Source: Deinococcales bacterium (GTDB lineage Bacteria > Deinococcota > Deinococci > Deinococcales > JAAFIG01). Taken from it: a stretch of DNA of 64,000 bases. The stretch spans positions 62,001 through 126,000 of the forward strand of contig JANXTZ010000023.1 in assembly GCA_025352125.1 (NCBI GenBank), written 5' to 3'. Each line of letters starts with the position of its first letter. The first letter of the stretch is position 1. The notes beneath the pieces are model-generated. The model was not told the origin of the DNA. It searched no databases and saw nothing but the letters and a program-made list of their open reading frames with translations. Below, piece after piece: positions 25,327 to 34,214 of the stretch. Position numbers and translations under genes: made by a program.

Positions 25327-26744
25327 GACAGACCCAAGGCTCTATTTAACAATTCGCGGACCAAATCGGGTTTGGCTTTGCCGCCAAGCGCTTTCATGAT
25401 TGGACCAAACAGGGCATTGATGGCTTTCGGATTTTTCTTCGCGTTTTCCACCACGTCGGGACTGACGTTCATGACCTCGAGAATCGCGGCTTCAATTTCT
25501 CCAACGTCAGTGGTTTGCTCGAGTCCACGTTCTTTGACGAGTTGCACGGGAATCGCGCCTTGCATCACGTCGGGCAGTAAATCTTTGGCAATCTTGCCCG
25601 AAATCGTTCCTGCATCAATCAAACCAATCAAGCTCGAGAGATTTTCAGGGCTTAATTTGGAATCTTGAATCTCGAGTTCATTGGCGTTCAACCAACCCGA
25701 AACATCACCATTCAACCAGTTTGCCACCGTTTGCGCTTCGCCACGGTAGGTCTCGAGCGCCGCCTCAAAAAATTTCGAGAGCTGCATGTTCAATGACAAT
25801 GTTTCCGCATCGTTTTCTTTTAACCCTCGAGTCACATAATCCGCTTTTTTCGCATCGGGCAGGCGCGGCATTTTCACTCGCACCGCTTCAATCCAAGCCT
25901 CATCAATCTCGAGCGGCGGCAAATCTGGGTCTGGAAAGTAACGGTAATCCGCCTCACCTTCCTTGGTGCGCATGACAAAAGTTTTCTGCCCGCCCTCATC
26001 CCAACCCATCGTGTCTTGCGTCACCCGACCACCCACGTTTATAAGCCGAATTTGGCGTTCGACCTCATACTCGAGCGACTTGCCCACGCTTCTGAACGAG
26101 TTCAGGTTTTTGACCTCGACTTTCGTGCCAAAAGCCTCGCCAGGACGGCGCACCGAAACATTCACATCGCAACGCATCTTGCCCTCCTCGGGACGCGCAT
26201 CGGAAATCCCGAGCGCCTGGGCGATGGCTTGAACTTTTTGCAAGAAGGCTTTGGCTTGCTCGCCGTCCGTAATGTCGGGTTCTGTGACCATTTCAATTAA
26301 ACAACAACCCGCACGGTTTAGGTCAACCAAACTGAAATTCTCACCGTTCGGGTGCATCAACTTCCCAGCATCATTCTCGAGGTGCGCCCGGGTGATACCA
26401 ATGCGCTTGCCATTCACCTCGAGCCAACCGTCACGGGCAATCGGGCGGTCGTACTGCGAGATTTGGTAATTGTGCGGACTGTCGGGGTAAAAGTAATTCT
26501 TGCGGTGAAACTGGGTAAAACCCGAGACATCACAGTTCAGTGCCAAACCAAACATCATGCCGTCCTCGACTGCCGCCTTGTTGATGGTTGGCAGCGTTCC
26601 AGGCAGTCCAAGCGTGAACGGGTCGGTGTGCGAATTGGGCGCGTCAGAAAAGTAATTTGCATCGACGCTCGAGAACATTTTGGAACGCGTGGAAAGTTGA
26701 ATGTGAATTTCCAAACCGCAAACGGTTTCAAAGCCAGAAGACAT
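25323..26744 (-). CDS. gatB: Asp/Glu-tRNA amidotransferase subunit B
   Basis: 473 residues, usual length. GatB binds tRNA and phosphorylates the mischarged Glu-tRNA(Gln) or Asp-tRNA(Asn). Hallmarks: [63 protein letters not shown] and the C-terminal YqeY-like tail ([21 protein letters not shown]). ATG at 26742-26744 lies 6 nt after a TAAACT box. The candidate partner amidase is 1.9 kb upstream, separated by the ATPase-HNH pair. gatC is not seen in the window. Confidence 0.97.
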   Translation of the reverse strand: MSSGFETVCGLEIHIQLSTRSKMFSSVDANYFSDAPNSHTDPFTLGLPGTLPTINKAAVEDGMMFGLALNCDVSGFTQFHRKNYFYPDSPHNYQISQYDRPIARDGWLEVNGKRIGITRAHLENDAGKLMHPNGENFSLVDLNRAGCCLIEMVTEPDITDGEQAKAFLQKVQAIAQALGISDARPEEGKMRCDVNVSVRRPGEAFGTKVEVKNLNSFRSVGKSLEYEVERQIRLINVGGRVTQDTMGWDEGGQKTFVMRTKEGEADYRYFPDPDLPPLEIDEAWIEAVRVKMPRLPDAKKADYVTRGLKENDAETLSLNMQLSKFFEAALETYRGEAQTVANWLNGDVSGWLNANELEIQDSKLSPENLSSLIGLIDAGTISGKIAKDLLPDVMQGAIPVQLVKERGLEQTTDVGEIEAAILEVMNVSPDVVENAKKNPKAINALFGPIMKALGGKAKPDLVRELLNRALGLS

Positions 26745-26750
26745 GAGCTT

Positions 26751-26756
26751 AGTTTA
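26751..26756 (-). promoter_or_regulatory. -10 box for gatB
   Basis: Minus-strand TAAACT, 6 nt before the ATG; gives gatB its own leaderless transcript independent of the defence-like pair upstream. Confidence 0.45.
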
Positions 26757-26805
26757 ACGTGTTCGGCTCGAGATTCAGAAATGGTGTTGCAGAAAATCTT
26801 AAGCT

Positions 26806-27405
26806 TTACAACCAATTCTGACGTTTTGCCTCGAGCCACGCAAACGGCGAGAATTCCTGTAGTGCTGATTCAACAATTTCTTTCCGAGTAAACTTATTCC
26901 AATACTTCAACCGGACGCGACAACATGCGGCATCATTGAGCTTCAAACGCTCTATGGTTTCCTCAGCCTTCAGTTTTTGCCTTGCCGCCAAATCTGGATT
27001 CACAAAAATTTCACCACTCAAAAAATTCAAGAAGAACGTGTGTTTAGACATCAAAAACGGATCAAGCACATCATTAAAATCACTTTTCCGTCCGTTCATC
27101 ATTCCACAAACAAAACGATAATTGCTCCATTCATACGCCAAATCTGGACGTTGCGAACTTGGCACAAAATGCTCAACTGTCGCATGACCCGTCACTTCTT
27201 CAACAAGAATGCAAACATAGGCGCAAACACTTTTGTATGCAGCCCGCAAATCAGGCAAACAATCACGCCAGTAAGGCTCGAGTTCGATATTTTTAGGTTT
27301 TGGTTTTTTGATATTGATGCGCTTTCGAGCCATCCACGCCAAACCCTTTACCCTCACTTTTTGATCAAAATCATCTGGTTCAGGTTGAAGCTGAATTGGA
27401 ATCAC
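26806..27405 (-). CDS. HNH endonuclease, PtuB-like (Septu-like effector)
   Basis: 199 residues. The HNH signature is visible at ~75-120: VEHFVPSSQ (His pair with the metal/catalytic His), WSNYRFVCGMMNGRKSD (Asn strand and final N..K), as in PtuB/TIGR02646-like nucleases. Only one Cys of the zinc-knuckle type is present. It follows the ATPase with a 4-nt overlap (GTG start at 27403-27405), the gene order of Septu ptuA-ptuB. Predicted to cut DNA when the ATPase senses invading DNA. The pairing, not sequence search, supports this. Confidence 0.75.
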   Translation of the reverse strand: MIPIQLQPEPDDFDQKVRVKGLAWMARKRINIKKPKPKNIELEPYWRDCLPDLRAAYKSVCAYVCILVEEVTGHATVEHFVPSSQRPDLAYEWSNYRFVCGMMNGRKSDFNDVLDPFLMSKHTFFLNFLSGEIFVNPDLAARQKLKAEETIERLKLNDAACCRVRLKYWNKFTRKEIVESALQEFSPFAWLEAKRQNWL

Positions 27406-28658
27406 AACCAGCCTTTTTTCTCACCAAGGAAACGCCAGCGAATCCAAAAATCATCCATTTCCCCAAGCACAGACCGTAATTCTCTATCAATCTCGAGAAA
27501 CTTTTTCTTTGAAACTTTAGGCTCACGAAACAACGCGGCGGCTTTCAGCATTGCCTTTTCTCGAGGAACAGAACCAGTTCCCATATTTCCCAAATCAAAA
27601 GCATCGCTGATAAGCCATTTTTCGGCATCACCACGTTTGTACCAAGCCATTTTCTCGAGTGTCACTTCACCTTTGACCAGATTAAAGTCAAACCATGCGT
27701 CTTGTTCAGGGTCAAAAATTGGCTCGAGGCTTGCCATGACAAGAGGTGAATGGGTGGTTGCTATAATCTGAACTTCAATTTTTTCTTTTGAAACAGCGTT
27801 TACAACATCTAAAATTGATTCAAGAACAACACGTTGCCATTGTGGATGTAAATGTTGCTCGAGTTCGTCTATCAAAAGAATAATCTCTCGAGCACCACTG
27901 AAATCTTTTAGCTTTTTGATTCGCAAATGTTCTTGCCATGCCCAAACGACCATGTAGCCAAAGCCAATAATTCGGCGTATGGCAGAAGAAGCTTGAGTTA
28001 CTGGAATTTCTTGATTGTAAGGCATTTTAAGGGTTGGAACATCTCGAGCATCCGAAACACTAACTCTCGTTAATTCTCCTAGCTCAAGTGCTTCCTGCTG
28101 ATTTGGGGACAAAACTTCAAGCGCTGCTTTAAATTGCTCGAGGGCTGCACCATTTTCAAGTTGCCATTTGGCAACATCACGAATGAGTCCGTTTGAAATC
28201 ACTTTTCCATTCTGCTCAAAACCATCCCAAACATCTTTGGCGGAAAAAACGAAAACTGGCGTTTCCAACCACCCTTCATTTCGAGCAGGATCACGAACAG
28301 CAAAAGTACCATCTGAACGGTAATACAACACCATTGAGTTACTCTCAACCACAATTGAGGGTTCCCAATGTTGAAGTTTCGGTATGTATTCACAATAATT
28401 TGACAAAGCGTTTTCTTCCCAACCTATTGGAAAGATTTTTGACGAAATACTAGCTGTGACAGAATCTTTTCGTTTTGAATTCTGAATTTGTGGGTTGACT
28501 TCCGTAATCCAGTTTTGCGTCAAAACCCACCACGCAACATCTAAAATAAAACTTTTCCCCAACCCGTTATCACCCGTAATAATGTTCAACCGGGGCGCGA
28601 ATTCCATCTCGAGTTCGGGGGCGGGTCCAACGTTTTTTAAGTGCAGTTTCTCGAGCAT
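27402..28658 (-). CDS. AAA/ABC-type ATPase, PtuA-like (Septu-like sensor)
   Basis: 418 residues. Walker A IITGDNGLGKSFILD near the N-terminus, Walker B IILLIDELEQHLHPQWQR and the switch His in IIATTHSPLVM place it in the SMC/RecF-like ATPases seen in OLD, Gabija and Septu systems. No coiled-coil arm of SMC length, and no Toprim domain, which argues against OLD/Gabija. The ATG (CTCGAG follows it directly) is 6 nt after the amidase stop. Together with the HNH gene it forms a two-gene candidate antiphage module. Confidence 0.82.
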   Translation of the reverse strand: MLEKLHLKNVGPAPELEMEFAPRLNIITGDNGLGKSFILDVAWWVLTQNWITEVNPQIQNSKRKDSVTASISSKIFPIGWEENALSNYCEYIPKLQHWEPSIVVESNSMVLYYRSDGTFAVRDPARNEGWLETPVFVFSAKDVWDGFEQNGKVISNGLIRDVAKWQLENGAALEQFKAALEVLSPNQQEALELGELTRVSVSDARDVPTLKMPYNQEIPVTQASSAIRRIIGFGYMVVWAWQEHLRIKKLKDFSGAREIILLIDELEQHLHPQWQRVVLESILDVVNAVSKEKIEVQIIATTHSPLVMASLEPIFDPEQDAWFDFNLVKGEVTLEKMAWYKRGDAEKWLISDAFDLGNMGTGSVPREKAMLKAAALFREPKVSKKKFLEIDRELRSVLGEMDDFWIRWRFLGEKKGWL

Positions 28659-28664
28659 GTGGGG

Positions 28665-30002
28665 TTATTGTAATCCTTTCAGGAATTTCTCGAGCATCAG
28701 TCCAATCTCGAGCACGTGCGCGTCCGAACCTCGAGCGCCAACGATTTGAAGTCCGACGGGTAAACCATCAATTTTCGTGAATGGCATTGAGAGCGTGGGC
28801 AGCCCAATCAAACTGAACGGTGCGGTCAACTCGAGGAAGGCGTTTCTGTGGGTTGCAGTGCCACTCTCGAGGGTCACGTGGGTTGTGCCGCGTTTTGGGG
28901 CTGGTAACGGCGCGGCGGGCACAATCAGGGCATCACAGGCGTTCAGGGCAAGCTCGAGTCCAGATCGCACTTGGCGGCGCATTTCTCGAGCTTCCAAATA
29001 TTCGCTGGCAGTAATGCTCGAGCCTGCTTGAAGTGGTGGAAGTACGCCCTCAGAAAAGCCTCGACCACCTGTTTTTAAGGCTTGACGGTGAACGAAGGCG
29101 GCTTCGGCGCGAACGATGGGTGTATAGCTGCTGGAAGCCAACTCGAGGTCAACAGGGTTCAGGTCAATCACAGTGGCACCCGCAGCCCGAAGTTGCTCGA
29201 GGAAAGTTTCAAAATCACGCCGTACTTCAAGACCCAAACGACCTTCGAGCCAAACTCGAGGTACACCAAAACTTAAGTTTTTGGGATTCTCGAGGTTTTG
29301 AATTGGGAATTCTCGAGCCGCAAGAACCTCGAGCACGGCGTGGGCGTCGCTGACATTTTGAGTGATCGGTCCAGCGTGATCGCAAGTCATGGAAAGATGC
29401 AAAGCGCCCGTTAACGACACAACACCAAAGCTGGGTTTAAAACCGACCACACCGTTAAAACTGGCAGGAATCCGGATTGAACCGCCCGTGTCCGAACCCA
29501 AACTGGCAAAGCCAATGCCTGCGGCGACACTGACCGCGCTTCCACTGCTCGAGCCGCCAGCTTGCAAACTTGGGTCGAGGGCATTTTTCACATCCCGTGT
29601 GATTGGGTTTTCGCCAGTCACACCGAGCGCAATTTCGTGCATGTTGGTTTTGCCCAAAATCACTGCGCCTGCATCTCGCAGTCGTGCCACCGCGCTCGAG
29701 TTGGTTTGAACAGTTTGAAACTCGAGCGGCAAAACGGCGTTTGTTCCCGCTTTGGTTGGCATGGCGGCAACATTGAACAAATCTTTCACTGTGATTGGAA
29801 CTCCGTGCAGCCTGCCTTGAGAAATGCAAGCTTTGGTTTCTTGGTCTAATATTTCGGCGGTTTCTCGAGCCTGATCGGCTGCCAGAAAAGCGAAAACGTT
29901 CAGGTCAACTCGAGATTCGTTGATTGCCAAAGCTCGGTTCACAAGCTCTAAACTCGAGGTTTTGCCTGTTTGAATGTTTTTCGCGGCTTCAAGAAGGGTC
30001 AT
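28665..30002 (-). CDS. amidase-signature enzyme, possible GatA
   Basis: 445 residues with the full Ser-cisSer-Lys triad: Lys in HGVPITVKDLF, the Ser-rich AGGSSSGSAVSVAAG and the nucleophile region GSDTGGSIRIPASFNG. True GatA usually reads GGSIRQPA, so IPAS points to a general amidase, while closeness to gatB favours GatA. Either way it hydrolyses a C-N amide bond. No other GatA candidate is in the window. ATG at 30000-30002 lies 6 nt after TAAAAT, with no ribosome site. Confidence 0.85.
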   Translation of the reverse strand: MTLLEAAKNIQTGKTSSLELVNRALAINESRVDLNVFAFLAADQARETAEILDQETKACISQGRLHGVPITVKDLFNVAAMPTKAGTNAVLPLEFQTVQTNSSAVARLRDAGAVILGKTNMHEIALGVTGENPITRDVKNALDPSLQAGGSSSGSAVSVAAGIGFASLGSDTGGSIRIPASFNGVVGFKPSFGVVSLTGALHLSMTCDHAGPITQNVSDAHAVLEVLAAREFPIQNLENPKNLSFGVPRVWLEGRLGLEVRRDFETFLEQLRAAGATVIDLNPVDLELASSSYTPIVRAEAAFVHRQALKTGGRGFSEGVLPPLQAGSSITASEYLEAREMRRQVRSGLELALNACDALIVPAAPLPAPKRGTTHVTLESGTATHRNAFLELTAPFSLIGLPTLSMPFTKIDGLPVGLQIVGARGSDAHVLEIGLMLEKFLKGLQ

Positions 30003-30008
30003 GCGATA

Positions 30009-30025
30009 ATTTTACGCGTTAGACT
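30009..30025. promoter_or_regulatory. back-to-back -10 boxes for amidase and lipid kinase
   Basis: Minus-strand TAAAAT (30009-30014) 6 nt before the amidase ATG, and plus-strand TAGACT (30020-30025) 5 nt before the ATG at 30031. Both genes appear leaderless from a 28-bp divergent gap, too short for two full separate promoters. Confidence 0.45.
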
Positions 30026-30030
30026 GAGCC

Positions 30031-30915
30031 ATGCTTCAAGTCATTTTGAATCCCACCGCCGGCGGTGGGCGTGCCAGCCGTGCCATTCCCGCGCTTCAAA
30101 CGGCACTGGAAGCCAGAAAACTCGAGTACAACTTGTTCTTGACCGATAAAGTTGGGGCGGCTCGAGCGTTCACAAAAACGGTCACTGGCAACGATTCAAT
30201 CGTGGTGGTTGGCGGCGACGGCACGCTGCATGAGGTGATCGCCAGTTTGCTCGAGCACACCAACCATTCAGACCGTGCGGTGGGTGTGATTCCGCTCGGC
30301 ACGGGCGACGATTTTGCCAGGGGGGCAAAGATTCCGTTAAATAACCTTGAGGCGGCGGTGAACATTATTGCCAGCGGAAAGCTCGAGGTTTTGGATGCGG
30401 GACGGATTGGTTCCAAGGCGTTCATCAACGGTTTTGGCAGCGGTTTTGATGCCCTGATCGCCAGGGAAGTACGAAATGCGCCCAAGTTTCTGCCAGGCTC
30501 GATGCGTTACCTGTGGGCGATTCTTGCCGAACTTTCCAAGCTCAGTCCGCGACCCGCGAAAGTCATTGCCGATGGTGTGGTGGTGCATGATGGGGCGGCG
30601 TTGTTGATTGCGGTCATGAATTTGATCGGCTACGGCGGCGGTCTGAAAATCGCGCCCAATTCTGACCCCAAGGACGGCTTGCTCGAGGTGGTGATTGCGG
30701 GGAAATTTACGACCTTGGGGGTTTTGGGCATCTTGCCCAAGCTTCAAAAAGGCGCTCATTTGGGACATCCCGAAGTCAAAGTGGTCAGGACAAACGAGGT
30801 GCGGGTCGAATGGCAAAAACCCACCGCCGCGCACGTGGACGGCGAGTTGCTCGAGATGGGAACAGTTTTTGAAGCCTGCGTGCTGCCAGGGGCGGTTAAA
30901 ATGTTCATGCCTTAA
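30031..30915 (+). CDS. diacylglycerol/sphingosine-type lipid kinase (YegS/DgkB family)
   Basis: 294 residues. The catalytic domain has the family motifs NPTAGGGRA, VVVGGDGTLHEVI and PLGTGDDFARG; the beta-sandwich half carries the late DPKDGLLEVVI and HVDGELLE. Transfers the ATP gamma-phosphate to a lipid hydroxyl, recycling diacylglycerol or making a phosphorylated lipid at the membrane. Normal length. Followed 40 bp later by the histidine kinase on the same strand, which has its own -10 box. Confidence 0.92.
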   Translation: MLQVILNPTAGGGRASRAIPALQTALEARKLEYNLFLTDKVGAARAFTKTVTGNDSIVVVGGDGTLHEVIASLLEHTNHSDRAVGVIPLGTGDDFARGAKIPLNNLEAAVNIIASGKLEVLDAGRIGSKAFINGFGSGFDALIAREVRNAPKFLPGSMRYLWAILAELSKLSPRPAKVIADGVVVHDGAALLIAVMNLIGYGGGLKIAPNSDPKDGLLEVVIAGKFTTLGVLGILPKLQKGAHLGHPEVKVVRTNEVRVEWQKPTAAHVDGELLEMGTVFEACVLPGAVKMFMP

Positions 30916-30943
30916 CGCAAATACTTTTGCCACAAGACTCGGC

Positions 30944-30949
30944 TAAAAT
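30944..30949 (+). promoter_or_regulatory. -10 box for leaderless histidine kinase
   Basis: TAAAAT with 6 nt to the ATG at 30956. Confidence 0.45.
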
Positions 30950-30955
30950 ACATCC

Positions 30956-33010
30956 ATGAGCGTCCAGACCAGCCAGCTCCCTCGAGCCTCACAAACAGCT
31001 CGAGTCTGGCAATTGCCGATGGTGGCATTGCGCTGGTTAATCAAACCATTCTCGAGGTCATTTCCGATGGCGCTCTTGGAGGTGCTGTTCACGGCGTTGG
31101 CATTGCAATCGCTGGCGTTGTGGTTGACCAAGTTTTACGCGCCGCCCCTGCCAGAGCTTCTGGCTTGGTGTGCCGAGCACAGCCTGTGGGTGCTGGGCGT
31201 TTTGCGGCTCGAGCGTTTTCACGGTGATGTTTGGTGGCGTGCCATCCGAATTCCGTTGTTTGGGGCGTTGGCTGGGGGATTGTTTGGCTTGTTGGGTCAT
31301 GAACTGACGCCACTGTTAAAACCAAGCCGGGCTTTTTTTGAATTTCAGGCGTTGACCGCCCCCGATTTGTCCAAAGCGGGTTTGGAATTGCTGGCGCTCA
31401 ACACGAGTTTGCGTTTTGTTTTCGCTTATGCGCTGCGGGCAACCTGGCTCGAGGGTCGGCAGTACCTGCGTTGGCGTTTGACGGCGTTGACCCTGGCGGC
31501 GGGCGTCTTTGCCAGCGCCATGATCACCGTGATCCCTGGCTTGGTCGATCTGATTCGCAACCCCAGCCAAGCCGCCTCTGGCACGGCACTGACCGAGGCT
31601 CGAGAGTTGGCATTGTCGTTTCAACCCTTTGGCTTGGTCAACACAGGCAATCAGCAGTTGCAGAATGTGCTCGATTACCTCGAGCGTGACGCGAACAAAA
31701 TGCGGCTGATCGCGCTCGAGAGCGAAGTCGAAACGCATCGCCGACCAACCAACCGCATTTCGCTGATCCTCAGCGCCGACGGACGGGTGATCGCCTCGAG
31801 CCGTCGTGAACGGTTTCCAGTCGGGGCATGGCTGACCGACCCGAACACCGAAGCCTGGAACGAGATTCGTGCTTTCAATGCCACCGGACGTTGTCGCGCC
31901 ATCAATGTTGGCTCTGAAATGCTTTCGGGTTGTCCGGTGCAACAAGACAGTGGCGGTTTTGACACAACCGTTTTAATTGCGGCGGTGGTGCGTCCAATTG
32001 ACACCTCGAGCGTTTCATTTGCCGATGTCGCCGCCAAAATCACGCATGACTTCACACGGGTCTTGGACACGCTCTCCCAGGGTTTGCTACCGTTTTTTCT
32101 CAGTCTTGGCTTGATCGGTTATCTTGCCGCCAGACGCCTGACCACACCGCTCGAGCGACTTCTGGCGGGTTCCAAAGCGCTCGAGGCTGGACAATTGAAC
32201 GTGCGCGTGCCGCTCGAAAGCCAAGATGAGGTCGCCAGACTCAGCGAGGGTTTCAACGCAATGGCGAGCAAACTCGAGCAGAATGTCAGTGAGTTGGAGC
32301 GTGAAAAATCCACAGTCGAGACTTTACTCAAAGCCAACCGCGCCCTGACCGCCAGCGCCAGCCACGAGCTGCGCACGCCGCTCGCCGTCATGCGGGCGCA
32401 CCTGGAGAGCGCCGAGATGCGCAACGAAAGCCTGTCGAGCGAGCAGACCAAAGTCTTGCAGAACGAGGTCTTGCGCCTGGAAGGGCTGGTTGAGGATTTG
32501 TTCGCACTCTCCCGCGCCGAACTCGGGCAGCTCGAAACCAAACTCGAGAGTGTCAACGTCTTTGAGAGCGTGATGCGCAGCGTCAAGGCGCTCGAACCGA
32601 TGGCAAGGCAGGGGCAGATTGTACTCATCAATGCCGTGCCTGAAAACCTGCCGAACGTCAAAGCCGACCAAAAACGTTTAAGCCAGGTCTTGATGAATTT
32701 GTTGCAAAATGCGCTTCGTTACACGCCCGAAGGCGGGCTGGTCAAACTCGAGGCAAAGCTTGTCAGGCGCGAAATCTGGTTTACCATCGAGGACACCGGC
32801 ATTGGCATCAGCGAGGAAGAACTCGAGCATGTCTTCGAGCCGTTTTACCGCACCGACCCAGCCCGAACGCGCACGACTGGCGGCAGCGGTCTTGGCTTGT
32901 CGCTGGTCAGGGAATATGTTGAACGTATGGGCGGCAACGTTCGCGCCGAAAGCATCAGCGACCAGGGCAGTCGGTTCACGCTCGAGTTACCCGTTTGGCG
33001 CGGGGTTTAA
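30956..33010 (+). CDS. sensor histidine kinase with HAMP domain, orphan
   Basis: 684 residues. Several N-terminal membrane helices (ALLEVLFTALALQSLALWL, LFGALAGGLFGLLG, AGVFASAMITVIPGL) frame an outside sensor region (~215-360) and a last helix (LLPFFLSLGLIGYLAARRL). HAMP follows (TTPLERLLAGSKALEAGQL), then HisKA with the phospho-His in SASHELRTPLAV, and HATPase with N (LMNLLQNALRY), G1 (EDTGIGI) and G2 (GSGLGLSLVREY). No response regulator lies beside it, so the partner is elsewhere. Its 3' end overlaps the opposing pseudogene by 24 bp. Confidence 0.94.
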   Translation: MSVQTSQLPRASQTARVWQLPMVALRWLIKPFSRSFPMALLEVLFTALALQSLALWLTKFYAPPLPELLAWCAEHSLWVLGVLRLERFHGDVWWRAIRIPLFGALAGGLFGLLGHELTPLLKPSRAFFEFQALTAPDLSKAGLELLALNTSLRFVFAYALRATWLEGRQYLRWRLTALTLAAGVFASAMITVIPGLVDLIRNPSQAASGTALTEARELALSFQPFGLVNTGNQQLQNVLDYLERDANKMRLIALESEVETHRRPTNRISLILSADGRVIASSRRERFPVGAWLTDPNTEAWNEIRAFNATGRCRAINVGSEMLSGCPVQQDSGGFDTTVLIAAVVRPIDTSSVSFADVAAKITHDFTRVLDTLSQGLLPFFLSLGLIGYLAARRLTTPLERLLAGSKALEAGQLNVRVPLESQDEVARLSEGFNAMASKLEQNVSELEREKSTVETLLKANRALTASASHELRTPLAVMRAHLESAEMRNESLSSEQTKVLQNEVLRLEGLVEDLFALSRAELGQLETKLESVNVFESVMRSVKALEPMARQGQIVLINAVPENLPNVKADQKRLSQVLMNLLQNALRYTPEGGLVKLEAKLVRREIWFTIEDTGIGISEEELEHVFEPFYRTDPARTRTTGGSGLGLSLVREYVERMGGNVRAESISDQGSRFTLELPVWRGV

Positions 33011-33402
33011 CGTGTCGGCGCAGGTCACCCAATGCAGGTAATCGTCCACCAAAAATTCCTCGACAGCAATCGGCAAGACCTTATTTTTTGAAAACCACTG
33101 CCAGTCATCTACCGCCTCAAAACCATTGCTCGAGAATTGATACAAAAATCCTGTCTTACCAATCCTTGGCGTGCCAGCGCTGTAAATGATCTGCGGTGGG
33201 TCAGTCTCGGGGTTTAATTCCCACAGCAGATCACCTGCGCATTGGGAGCGCCGCGCGTGGCAAAAGCAACCGCCAGCGCTCGGTGGTGCGTGGCATAAAC
33301 CGCATCTTGTTGATCTCGATCTTCACCAAGACCCGTGGCTTGACGTGGCTCGAGGTGTTCAAGCCTTTTGCTCGAGCCATGGTAGAGAATCTTGGGCGTC
33401 AA
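32987..33402 (-). pseudogene. frameshifted gene, ART-like or DUF family with YHGS start
   Basis: The first frame (TTG start 33400-33402) reads MTPKILYHGSSKRLEHLEP... to a stop after NAQVICCGN. The +2 frame then continues as one protein: DLLWELNPETDPPQIIYS, TPRIGKTGFLYQFSSNGFE, VLPIAVEEFLVDDYLHWVT, ending in TAA at 32987-32989. Both halves look like parts of a single family of ~140 residues that start YHGS and end with EE-VDDYLHWVT. Span length is 2 modulo 3, fitting a one-base loss near 33230-33245. The opening is reminiscent of ADP-ribosyltransferase folds; function not assigned. Could be a true pseudogene or an assembly error. Confidence 0.7.
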
Positions 33403-33405
33403 GTC

Positions 33406-34122
33406 TCACTTCACTTCGCACGAGAATTTTTTGAGTTTGTCCTTGACAATCTTTTCAACATCGCTGGGCAGCTTGCACAAATCTTTGGCTTTCAAACCAA
33501 CGTTGCCCTCGAATTTTGGAATCGTCAGGTCGGCTTGCAGTGTGCCTTTATCGTTAAAATACTGCACGCGGTACAGGTTAAAACTTTTCTCGAGCGCCCA
33601 GACCTTGACCCGTCCGAACTCGAGGTTGCTGCCTTTTTTCGGGGTGGCATCGACCACGTAGGCTTTGCCGTTTGGGGTGTCGTCCATAACAACAGGTTTG
33701 AAATCGAGTTTTTCTTTGGGGATGCTCGATTGCAGATCGCCAAAGGAATCAATGCCGCCGAAGCTGACGCCGCCAACCTGGGCTTTGGATATTTTGGTGA
33801 TCGTGACCTGGTTGGTCAGGAACAAGTAATTGTAAAAATTATCGTTGTCGATGATCGAAACGTTGTCCGCCAGGGTGTCGGGCGCATTGAAGGTCAAACG
33901 GGTCAGTTTTAAGCCTGGAATGGCTTGGACATCCAGATCGAGTTTGATTTTTTGGGTGTCGTCGCTGATCGTGCCGACGGCTTTGGCTTTGTAATCTTTG
34001 AGGTTTTTTTGCACGCTCTCGAGCTTGGCGAGCACGTCAGACGCGCTCAAGGTTTGGGCGAGGGCAAGGGTGACGAGGCTCGAGATGACGGCGAGGCTGG
34101 CAAGTACGGGTTTGAATTTCAT
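33406..34122 (-). CDS. LolA-like outer-membrane lipoprotein carrier
   Basis: 238 residues with a signal peptide (VLASLAVISSLVTLALA, cut near AQT). The mature protein opens ASDVLAKLESVQKNLKDYKAKAVGTI and continues as beta-strands in the way of the LolA/LolB/LppX half-barrel family, which ferries lipoproteins or lipids across the periplasm. Two late Cys (DLCKL, FSCEVK) may pair. CGGAGGAAACC precedes the ATG. Fits a diderm envelope, together with the beta-barrel-like neighbour. Confidence 0.75.
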   Translation of the reverse strand: MKFKPVLASLAVISSLVTLALAQTLSASDVLAKLESVQKNLKDYKAKAVGTISDDTQKIKLDLDVQAIPGLKLTRLTFNAPDTLADNVSIIDNDNFYNYLFLTNQVTITKISKAQVGGVSFGGIDSFGDLQSSIPKEKLDFKPVVMDDTPNGKAYVVDATPKKGSNLEFGRVKVWALEKSFNLYRVQYFNDKGTLQADLTIPKFEGNVGLKAKDLCKLPSDVEKIVKDKLKKFSCEVK

Positions 34123-34214
34123 GGTTTCCTCCGAAGAAATGTTGAGACAGCATCCAACTGACTCGAGTATCGGTGTTGGCGATGAGAAGCCGCAAGCCTC
34201 GAGCTAAACAAAAT

